A DNA stretch of 64,000 nucleotides from Gymnopus androsaceus JB14 (Eukaryota; Basidiomycota; Agaricomycetes; Agaricales; Omphalotaceae): assembly GCA_009733575.1 (NCBI GenBank), contig ML769454.1, positions 1 through 64,000 on the forward strand, in the 5' to 3' direction. Numbering within the stretch: the stretch's first letter is position 1; each line of letters starts with the position of its first letter. Position numbers and translations under genes: made by a program. The notes under the pieces were generated by a model. The model had not been told where the DNA came from and did no database searches. It saw only the letters and a list, made by a program, of their open reading frames with translations. Below, piece after piece: positions 44,933 through 55,008 of this stretch.

Positions 44933-47212
44933 TCAAGTGCTCTCTTTCGCCTCCTTCACGAAAGCCTCGGAAGGCTTGAAACGATGAACTTCAATAAGCC
45001 GCTCTATTTCCTTGATGACCTGTTCACACTTGAAAGCCTTTGAGCGCGTCGCAAAAGTCCGTATCTCGTCGTGGACTCGAGCGAGCGAGTGCTCCTGATC
45101 ACGGTTATGGGTATAAGCTCGAAGTGCGAGTTTGAAGAACCTGTCCGTAATGGTTGTCGACTTCGAGGCATCCTTCCGCGCTTGCATTAAAAAGAAAAGG
45201 CTTTGCATGAGCACGTTGAGGTCAACGATGTAACCCATCATGCCTCGTAGAATACCAGGCCTGCGCCCGAAATCGTCAATGTCAACCCAGGTCTCTCGAA
45301 GGAAGGGAAACAGACGTACGTGACCGAGACGGCTTCGTACACCCATGCCGCAAATATAAGACCAACTGCGATGGGTATGGCAAATGGAGCTGCGGGAGGT
45401 GCGACACCTGAAGTAGACTACGGTAAACGGTATGTTGATTCAAGTCGAAAACCGAGAAGGAACATACCGGAAATGAGGCCAGCAACGGCGGTCACCGGTG
45501 CCGGCAGAGCTAGCCCAACGAGTCAGAAGGGATGGTCCTTATCAGCAGCGAAGAAAAGATATACAAATTCTTCAAAGCTCTGGTGCGTTCTGGGACGAGA
45601 TCAGTTTGAACCTCTGACAAGGTGGAAGTAACGGTCGTAGACAAAAGGACCTGTGTTGTAGATAGTGGAAAACAGTTAATATGATCGCTGGAGACCATTT
45701 TAAATCATAAAATGAGCACGAAGGTACCCTATCAGGATCATCGAGCCCCCAGATCCTATAAGAGCTATCAGAGACGTTAAAAAAGAACTATGGTACGCAC
45801 TGGATAATATCACGGTGAACTACCTTCAGCCATCGAGCCAAAGAGCGTCCTGGCAGTGGGAGGGCCGTGGATAGACCTCCGCCAGTAACCTTTTCACAGG
45901 TTCATTGATACCCTGAAACTTTCGAGCACAGTACTTGCGCTTACGTTGTTTGCCAATCCTACGATGTGTACAGATCAACGATGCGTGGTGCAAAGTATGC
46001 GTCACAGCACTCACTTCGTAGAGGCATGAATTTTAAGATCGGCACTTTGCTGTTGAGTGATCGCCCACAAGAGTCGGACGGATTGATCGATGTTATCAAG
46101 CGTGATCTTGACAAGTTCGTCAAGTTTGTGGGTATAGTTCGGCCAGACTAGAGACGAAGAATCCACGCGGCTTAGACAGCGCACGACTTGGGACAAGAAA
46201 TCGACCTGCGCTTACCCGATACGCCGACCCAAGGCACATCTTTAAGCCCGGACTCAGCCTGGACAAACTCTTCACTGAGCTTCGAATCTGCATGGGAGAG
46301 AATGTCCGGGTCTACGAGAGGAGCTTCTGCCGCGAGAGTTTCTAAATCGGCGCTGCAGTCAATGTCGTCGTTCATGCCTATTGCCTCTTCGATGTCTCCA
46401 TAGAGGTCTTCTTCTTCTTCCTTGGGTGGCATGAGGACTGTCAACAAGCTTGTCGTACTTGGTCAAAACGGCAATGATTGGGACCCCTGCACTCGAACGA
46501 TCAGCCCGATGAATGAGACTCAGAGCTCAGCCAGAGACGTACTGATACTATCTTTGAGAGCAATAATCTCCTCCTCTGCGCTCTCGAGCAATGCTGAGCC
46601 AAACGTTGGTATTTCCGTACAAAGCCTGTCGACGGCGAGCACATTAACCCTTATGATACCTACGAGCTCTCGATGAGTGTACTCACCAAATTGCGTGAAG
46701 TCTATCCTTGAGCTCGGGCATCTTGCTCCGCTCTTCGATAAATCGCTTCACGGTCTCAAAGTTACCAGCGTCTCCGTGAGAGAATCCTTGCGAGTCATGC
46801 AAGATCAAACGAGGATTCTTCTGCGATATGATTTCATCGTTGATGTTGGAGACACCAGGTGTGCGCCCATGCTGTACGACCTGGCCAAGGGGGAAAACAC
46901 GATCAAATGAGATCGCGCTCGAACAAAATTGTAACGCTCACTGTGAAATCAGTACCGAACACGGCATTAATTAAGTGAGACTTTCCAACGCCGCTCTGAG
47001 GTTGGTGTGAGGAAAACAGAACATAAAAAGATGTAGTGTGCCTCGTACCCTTCCCAGTACAAGAATGCGAAATCTTTCGACGTGTAGATTGTAAGCAACG
47101 AGTCGAAGTGAATTCAATAGGGTGATGCTCACCCGGGACAGCTTTGGAGGATGCCATCCACGGTGGACTCGAACTCTCCGTCGAAATTGAAATTCTCCGG
47201 CTGCTCCTCCAT
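44933..47212 (-). CDS. P-loop GTPase (AIG1/MMR_HSR1-like G domain) with membrane-like C-terminus
   Basis: The start at 47212 (MEEQPENFNFDGEFESTVDG) is followed by an exon ending ..FRILVLGR and the P-loop SGVGKSHLINAVFG across a short intron. G3 is HDSQGFSHGD, and G4 is AVLTKYDKLVDS. In between is a family-typical NFETVKRFIEERSKMPELKDRLHAIW. The middle region is acidic, the C-terminal part holds hydrophobic stretches and ends in coiled helices (VIKEIERLIEVHRFKPSEAF). Such one-domain GTPases are common in Agaricomycetes; their function is not known. The gene is head-to-head with the related GTPase at 47403, 190 bp between starts. Confidence 0.78.
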
Positions 47213-47402
47213 CGACGTGATGATTGTGAGGAAGTGAACGGAAGACAGGAGGCAGGTCGATTCTATGAATGGAAATAATCATTAATCATATTCATAATGC
47301 CATAAGGGCAAAGGGTTATCGATTCGGTCCGTAGTGCTATCATTAGAGTCACATTGGCCCGAGCGTAAGGAACCTTTTCGTCGTCTCTTCAGCCTCACCA
47401 CT

Positions 47403-50400
47403 ATGGATATTTTACCCGAACGGCTCAGAAAACGATGCCCTCTCTTTCGTGTTTTAATCGTCGGACGACGAAACGCTGGGAAGACGACAATCCTGAAGAA
47501 AATGGCCGGAATCGAAACTGGAGAAGAGCCACAAATACGAGACACAAATGGGGACTTGGTCGAAGTGAGTCCTAATCCAAGTCGAAAGGAAGCAGTGGTT
47601 GAGCAGTAATGTCAGGGTAACGTCGATATTCTTATGTCGGGGCTCGCGGTATGTTTAATTCTCCATCTTCAATCCCAAGTCTTGTTGACCATCTGCCAGC
47701 GTGGAATGAGCATGATCGACTACGAGATCACGTTCCCAAGCAACCCATTCTTCGTCTTTCATGACTCTCGTGGGGTCGAGTCGGGCCCTGACTCTGATTT
47801 GGGAGAATCGACTGTCCACCGTATCTGGTCATTTATCGAGAATCGGAGAGGGCGGCCAAGACTCAGGGATCAACTACACGCGATTTGGTATGTGCAATAG
47901 TCGGAAGTCGGTCTAAGGCGACGATTTCTACATGTTCATAGGTTTTGCATGCCAATGGATAACGTGAGGGTGCCCAGTAATTCATTTGAGTTGGCCTTCT
48001 TTGAAAAAAGCACTGGCGGAGGTACGTGCTGCCTCATCCGAAAAAGTAACAATGAGTGTCCTACTAATTTCTTCGCAGTCCCGGTGATTGCGGTACTGAC
48101 AAAATATGAAGCTTTCGTTGAACGTGTCAAGGATAAGTTGGGACGAGAGCCAAGGAAAAAAGAGCTATTGATCTATGCGGAGAGGGATATTATGAGCCCA
48201 ATGAGAACAACTGTGCATCCGCCCGCGGGCTATGTACAGACACATCGTAAATGATTTCTTCTTTGAAACATAATGCCACACTCATCTGGAAGTATTTAGA
48301 TCATGGGGATGGGTGTGCCTTGCTCTCGCAAAAAACGCAGAGAGAAATAAAAGATGATACCCTTGCCACTATCTTTGCCACAGCCCAGCAGGCATCCAAG
48401 AAAATGCTCTGTGAAATGATATTTCTAAAAGCCCTTAAGTAAGTGGTTGTATTGTTTGTTATATTTTTGGAAAATGGCAAAGACTAATATGGCCACTCAT
48501 TACACAAAGCAAAAAAGCAATTGGGCGATTCACAGAAATACTTGAGTCTAAGGGCTCTTCAGAGTATCTAGCTAAACAACTGACCCTGAATGCATTGCGC
48601 ATGATGCCCTTCTGGAGATGGGTGAGTTCTTGCATTAACAATAGAAAGATGACTAATTGTTTGCATTTATGTAGGGCTTGGTATGTTTAGTGTCTGTCTG
48701 AGTTGAGCCTCTGAGCCACTCAGCTAACCTTGCCCTTGATGTCTCTGTCTTTGTAGGATGTAAGTATGCTTCAAGCTATGAAGCCTCTGAGCCACCCAGC
48801 TAACCTTGCCCTTGATGTCTCTGTCTTTGTAGTATGTAAGTATGCTTCAAGCTATGAAGCCTCTGAGCCACCCAGCTAACCTTGCCCTTGATGTCTCTGT
48901 CTTTGTAGTATGTAAGTATGCTTCAAGCTATGAAGCCTCTGAGCCACCCAGCTAACCTTGCCCTTGATGTCTCTGTCTTTGTAGGATGTAAGTATGCTTC
49001 AAGCTATGAAGCCTCTGAGCCACCCAGCTAACCTTGCCCTTGATGTCTCTGTCTTTGTAGACTGTAAGTATGCTTCAAGCTATGAAGCCTCTGAGCCACC
49101 CAGCTAACCTTGCCCTTGATGTCTCTGTCTTTGTAGTATGTAAGTATGCTTCAAGCTATGAAGCCTCTGAGCCACCCAGCTAACCTTGCCCTTGATGTCT
49201 CTGTCTTTGTAGTATGTAAGTATGCTTCAAGCTATGAAGCCTCTGAGCCACCCAGCTAACCTTGCCCTTGATGTCTCTGTCTTTGTAGGATGTAAGTATG
49301 CTTCAAGCTATGAAGCCTCTGAGCCACCCAGCTAACCTTGCCCTTGATGTCTCTGTCTTTGTAGGATGTAAGTATGCTTCAAGCTATGAAGCCTCTGAGC
49401 CACCCAGCTAACCTTGCCCTTGATGTCTCTGTCTTTGTAGGATGTAAGTATGCTTCAAGCTATGAAGCCTCTGAGCCACCCAGCTAACCTTGCCCTTGAT
49501 GTCTCTGTCTTTGTAGGATGTAAGTATGCTTCAAGCTATGAAGCCTCTGAGCCACCCAGCTAACCTTGCCCTTGATGTCTCTGTCTTTGTAGGATGTAAG
49601 TATGCTTCAAGCTATGAAGCCTCTGAGCCACCCAGCTAACCTTGCCCTTGATGTCTCTGTCTTTGTAGGATGTAAGTATGCTTCAAGCTATGAAGCCTCT
49701 GAGCCACCCAGCTAACCTTGCCCTTGATGTCTCTGTCTTTGTAGTATGTAAGTATGCTTCAAGCTATGAAGCCTCTGAGCCACCCAGCTAACCTTGCCCT
49801 TGATGTCTCTGTCTTTGTAGGATGTAAGTATGCTTCAAGCTATGAAGCCTCTGAGCCACCCAGCTAACCTTGCCCTTGATGTCTCTGTCTTTGTAGGATG
49901 TAAGTATGCTTCAAGCTATGAAGCCTCTGAGCCACCCAGCTAACCTTGCCCTTGATGTCTCTGTCTTTGTAGATGTAAGTATGCTTCAAGCTATGAAGCC
50001 TCTGAGCCACCCAGCTAACCTTGCCCTTGATGTCTCTGTCTTTGTAGTATGTAAGTATGCTTCAAGCTATGAAGCCTCTGAGCCACCCAGCTAACCTTGC
50101 CCTTGATGTCTCTGTCTTTGTAGTATGTAAGTATGCTTCAAGCTATGAAGCCTCTGAGCCACCCAGCTAACCTTGCCCTTGATGTCTCTGTCTTTGTAGT
50201 ATGTAAGTATGCTTCAAGCTATGAAGCCTCTGAGCCACCCAGCTAACCTTGCCCTTGATGTCTCTGTCTTTGTAGTATGTAAGTATGCTTCAAGCTATGA
50301 AGCCTCTGAGCCACCCAGCTAACCTTGCCCTTGATGTCTCTGTCTTTGTAGGATGTAAGTATGCTTCAAGCTATGAAGCCTCTGAGCCACCCAGCTAACC

Positions 50401-51721
50401 TTGCCCTTGATGTCTCTGTCTTTGTAGGATGTAAGTATGCTTCAAGCTATGAAGCCTCTGAGCCACCCAGCTAACCTTGCCCTTGATGTCTCTGTCTTTG
50501 TAGTATGTAAGTATGCTTCAAGCTATGAAGCCTCTGAGCCACCCAGCTAACCTTGCCCTTGATGTCTCTGTCTTTGTAGATGTAAGTATGCTTCAAGCTA
50601 TGAAGCCTCTGAGCCACCCAGCTAACCTTGCCCTTGATGTCTCTGTCTTTGTAGGATGTAAGTATGCTTCAAGCTATGAAGCCTCTGAGCCACCCAGCTA
50701 ACCTTGCCCTTGATGTCTCTGTCTTTGTAGGATGTAAGTATGCTTCAAGCTATGAAGCCTCTGAGCCACCCAGCTAACCTTGCCCTTGATGTCTCTGTCT
50801 TTGTAGGATGTAAGTATGCTTCAAGCTATGAAGCCTCTGAGCCACCCAGCTAACCTTGCCCTTGATGTCTCTGTCTTTGTAGGATGTAAGTATGCTTCAA
50901 GCTATGAAGCCTCTGAGCCACCCAGCTAACCTTGCCCTTGATGTCTCTGTCTTTGTAGGATGTAAGTATGCTTCAAGCTATGAAGCCTCTGAGCCACCCA
51001 GCTAACCTTGCCCTTGATGTCTCTGTCTTTGTAGGTGTAAGTATGCTTCAAGCTATGAAGCCTCTGAGCCACCCAGCTAACCTTGCCCTTGATGTCTCTG
51101 TCTTTGTAGCGTGTAAGTATGCTTCAAGATATAAAGCCTCTGAGCCACTCAGCTAACCTTGTCTTCAATGTCTCCCATCTTGCTATGATGTAAGTGCCAA
51201 CTTTTCTATATCATATTTTTTGAAGCAATGTGTTTCTTCCTCCACAGTGCACTTCTGTAGCTATCCCTGTATCAGTGGCTGCAAAACAAAAAATGACCTC
51301 AACTGCAGCAGCTATCAACCACTTGGTATGTTTGCTCAGACCTCCCAATGCAGTTGGACCATCCTCTAAGGCTATTCTGGCATAGCTAGATTTCAATGTT
51401 ATCTCTACAGCATTTCATGTGGAACCTTGCATTGAGTTTCTTGCTGGTATGCTGGTATTTATTCTTCCTTTCTTATGCAATGCTCAAGCCATGTTATATT
51501 TTTTTCCAGTCATCTGCATACTAGGATGCTGGACATCAAAAGAATCTCAGGAGCCATGGAATCACATGGATGATGCTCTTCAGTGGATAAATTCCATGCA
51601 AGGATTTGCAGATCATATCCATCACAGTGTCAAGCAATGTTTTAGGGAATTTGGAAGAGATCATCGCAGGCTTAGTTCTGCACTTGCAGACCTTGTGGTA
51701 AACTATGTCAATGATATTTAA
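47403..51721 (+). CDS. P-loop GTPase carrying a tandem intron array
   Basis: ATG 47403 gives MDILPERLRKRC then G1 VLIVGRRNAGKTTILKKMAG. After two short introns come RGMSMIDYEITFPSNPFFVF, G3 HDSRGVESG and RPRLRDQLHAIW. G4 is VLTKYEAF, with Glu where Asp is usual, which may alter nucleotide specificity. Later exons read MLCEMIFLKALK and AIGRFTEILESKGSS..MMPFWRW, then a 6-nt microexon GGCTTG. The array of intron-like units occupies 48681-51247. The first exon after it (TGCACTTCTGTAGC..) is open in the same phase (CTSVAIPVSVAAK), and the last exons end at TAA 51721 (..LADLVVNYVNDI). The part after the array is predicted from frame and splice sites only. Confidence 0.7.
48681..51189 (+). repeat. 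Tandem array of ~33 intron-like units (73 nt + 2-3 nt spacer)
   Basis: Each internal unit is 73 nt, begins GTAAGTATGC, carries CTAAC at unit positions 41-45 and ends TGTCTTTGTAG. Units are separated by GAT or TAT, with single ACT and CGT, two AT (49973, 50580) and one GT (51035). Period is 76 bp (75 with a 2-nt spacer). Internal units are almost identical. The first unit (48681-48756) starts GTATGT and diverges in its 5' third; the last (51113-51186) diverges in its 3' half and has lost the AG acceptor (TAT instead of TAG). A further ordinary intron follows (51190-51247, ..CTCCACAG). All units lie in the sense direction of the GTPase gene. Confidence 0.95.
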
Positions 51722-52496
51722 ACTATTACTGTAGCATCTCAACTCTCTGTTTGTTCCCATGCCTCCGGGATGACTTTTACAATCTTATTGCTCAATGGTT
51801 CAGTCTGAATTCCTCTAGGCTCTAAGTACTGTGATGTCGACGGTGCTACGGTGGTCTAACTCAAGTCTAACTCCAGGCTCGACTCTCTCAATGCTTCATG
51901 ATTTCGCAGCTCCGCACGCCACTCTTGGCCATAATACATGAGCTATCAGATTCTATTCTTCGACAATTTTCGAATCAGTGAACTGCGGATCTCGAGAACT
52001 TGTTGGAATAGTACTTACCTCGAGTTCCCGGTTCAAACGGAGGTATTTTACGATAAGCGCGCATCTAATAGTTTGGCGCCAATTCTCCTTCATCGAGTCG
52101 ACAATGAACATGAGCTATCGTTAGCGGCAGGGCCATCGTCCCCGTCATTCTACCTCTCACCATTAAACGGGCTGCTTGGTGGAATCCCAGATGAAAGCAG
52201 GCGCCAGGTTGCTGTTTGGGCATCATTTATTTCCAACTAGTGGCCACTGGCCCTCGAATAAATTCGCCTGGTGAGTTCCAACACAAGTAATTTACGCCTC
52301 AACTCATCTCTCCTATTTTATTCCAGAGACTACGTCTTCCTGAAACGATAAACCTTTTTACAACGAATACTATCCAATCAGCCAAAAATGGTGATACATC
52401 GGCTCCGCAAGTTGAAGCAACGCGAGTCAGCGAGAAGTCGACCTTTTCTTTTAAAACACACAGCACACTTCCGACTGCCACTCAAGTCATCATCTC
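51722..52496. other. Intergenic, one unsupported 100-codon ORF
   Basis: An ORF at 51938-52240 has no recognisable features. The rest is non-coding and includes the upstream region of the ABC-F gene. Confidence 0.45.
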
Positions 52497-54819
52497 ATGG
52501 CAAACACAATCATCGCATCCTCCCAACAAACGCGCTTCCATATTGCAAACTCTACGACAACAACCAGCTCTTCCTCGTCAAAGGAGCTCGACGTTCCCGG
52601 CGTATGCATATCCATAGCAAATACTGGAAAAGGACCCGAGCGAGAGATACTCTCTGACACGCATTTGAAGCTTTCTGCTGGTGTGCATTATGCGCTAATC
52701 GGACGTAACGGAGTAGGAAAGTCGACGCTTTTACGCGCTATTGGGGAAAAGCTAATTCCAGGTATTCCGACTGGGCTGAGGATTGTTTTGTTACAGCAGA
52801 CTTATCTTATTCCTGAGGAGGAATCGGAGAAAGAATCTTCTTCAGTCGGGGGAACGTCCGAATCGGAAGTCTCTGTGTTGGAGTTCGTGATCAGTAGCGA
52901 CCGCGAAAGGACAGAGGCTCTGAAGAGACAGAAGCGTGTGTTCACCCATTGTCTTTCTTTTGTCTTGCCTGAATTCAAAATGTCTCTGCCTAGTTCTTCA
53001 GCAAGCATTGGACAATATCCATGATCCGACAGCAGCAGTGATGACTATGCGGAACCTCAAGCTGAAGGATGATTTGCGGGAGCTGGAGGAAGCAAGGAAG
53101 ACAGCCAATCTCAGAAGCGGAAGTAGAGGCCTTGCAGCGAGGAAGGAACTCAAAGTCATAGAGAAACGAGTGGCTAAGAAGCAAGAGGGGTGAGCAAGTA
53201 CGCATAGTTTACAATGATTTATTAATATTTTTTTCACAGACTTGAAATCGTTGATTCCCAAACGTTGGCGGAAGAAACAAGCGAAGTGATAACAATGCTA
53301 GCTGATATTGACGCTCTTCTGGAAGAGGTTTGTGCTCCTACGTTGTGGTACCTTCTTCAACTTCATATACCCACATAGATGTCGTCCTCGACCGCCGAAT
53401 CCCGCGCCAAACTCATTCTCCGCGGTCTAGGTTTCAAATCCAAACCCACGTCCTCTCCGTCAATGTCCCAGTCGATTTCTTCCCTCTCTGGTGGTTGGCG
53501 AATGCGTGCTCATTTAGCCGCCGTCCTTTTTCAACCCTGTGATCTCCTGCTTTTGGACGAACCTACCAACTTCCTCGACCTCCCCTCCCTCCTCTGGCTC
53601 GAAACCCATTTGCAGCAAGACCTTCCTCCCAACACAACAGTTCTCTTCGTCTCTCATGACCGCACATTTACCGACGCTGTCGCTGAAGAGATCCTTGTTC
53701 TGCGGGATTTGACTCTGGAGCGATTTCCTGGAAACCTATCCAGTTACGAGGCCACGCGATCCGAACGCCAACGATACCTCGTAAAGATGCAGGATGCACA
53801 GTCCCGCCAAGCGTGCTCACATGCAAGATACCGTCGCGGGAAACATACGTGCTGCCAAAGCCACTGGAGACGACAAGAAACTCCGCCAGGCAGCATCGCG
53901 TCAGAAGAAGCTTGACGAACGTATGGGGTATGAAGTCGGGATGCGCGGAGGGAGGTTCAAGCTGAATAGAGATTTACCGGGGTACCATATCTCTATGAGA
54001 GAGGGAATCGATGCGATTATACCCAAGGATGATCCAGGTATAAAGGTGGTATTGCCGAGTCCCGGGGAGTTGAGGTTTCCGGGTCCTTTGATCTCAGTGG
54101 AGGGACTACGATTTGCTTATCGAGCAGGTGCAAATGTAAAGGGAGTAGGAGGAAAGGAAGTGCTGACTGGTGTGAATCTAGTCGTCCATCCCGCGACGAG
54201 GGTCGGTATAGTTGGTCTCAACGGGACGGGGAAATCGACCTTGGTTCGGTGCTTGGTTGATCAATCTATGGAAGGAGGGAGAATCACCACTGGGAGTGTG
54301 ACGCGTCATCCAACAGCCAGAGTCGGATTCTTTTCGCAGGATGCCATCGAGCAGCTTCCTTTAACGAAAACGGCCCTGCAGGTTATGGTAGAGGGTACTG
54401 GTGCTACTGATGCGACCGTGGACTCACACGATGCACGCGCTGCTCTAGCATCAGGTCGGACTGGCCGGGAACAGCGTCTCGAGTATACCCATCAGCAAGC
54501 TCTCAGGTGGGCAAAAGGTCCGTTTGGCCTTGCGATGATGCTTTACCCTCCACCAAAGCTGGGCCCAGTACCGCATGTTCTGGTGTTGGATGAAGTGACA
54601 ACGCATTTAGATGCGGACACGGTTATCGTGTTGGCGGAGGAGCTCGAGAAATTTGAAGGGGCATTAATCGTGGTTAGTCACGACCGCTGGTTTGTGCGGC
54701 AGGTCGTCGAGGGCGATGATGGTGCAGGTACAGTATTTGAGGTTGAGGGAGGGAAATTGGTGGAATTGAAAGGAGGGATAGCGGATTTCGAGAAGAAGAT
54801 TAAGCTGTCGAAGCGCTAG
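52497..54819 (+). CDS. ABC-F family ATPase (two nucleotide-binding domains; apparent frameshifts)
   Basis: ABC-F proteins lack membrane domains and act on ribosomes. NBD1: Walker A GRNGVGKSTLL, signature SLSGGWRMR, Walker B LLLLDEPTNFLD and switch VSHDR. A linker with RERTEALKRQK and charged helices follows. NBD2: Walker A GLNGTGKSTLV, Walker B VLVLDEVTTHLD and VVSHDRWFV. Three apparent indels disturb the frame: CC at 53817-53818 (one base too many before KRAHMQDTVAGN), GG at 54454-54455 (one too many) and TTT at 54523-54525 (one too few). The last two cancel each other but put the stretch between them out of frame, so the second LSGGQ, encoded at 54500-54514 in the other frame, is lost from the literal translation. 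Probably assembly errors; the gene is otherwise complete. Confidence 0.85.
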
Positions 54820-55008
54820 CGTCTCTCGAATCTACTTCATCACTTGTTCACTTGTTCGTATATGTAGAATGTACGTCTACATCGAATCTACAAATAAATC
54901 TGGACAATTAGTCGTTCCTATTCGTTATAGAATCCATAAAACAACAAAAATACAGTTTATTGGAAATAAACTTAAGCAGCATGACCACTCAGCCCTCCCC
55001 AAGGTGAA

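Noticed and set aside
49906..51156. Open reading frames encoding a repeated MLQAMKPLSHPANLALDVS peptide
   Set aside because: The 76-nt unit is not a multiple of three and contains stops; the frames stay open only where 2-nt spacers happen to occur. They are by-products of the intron array.
48757..51189. CRISPR-like array (regular repeats with short spacers)
   Set aside because: The spacers are only 2-3 nt and the 73-nt repeats carry intron signals; the window is a eukaryotic nuclear sequence.
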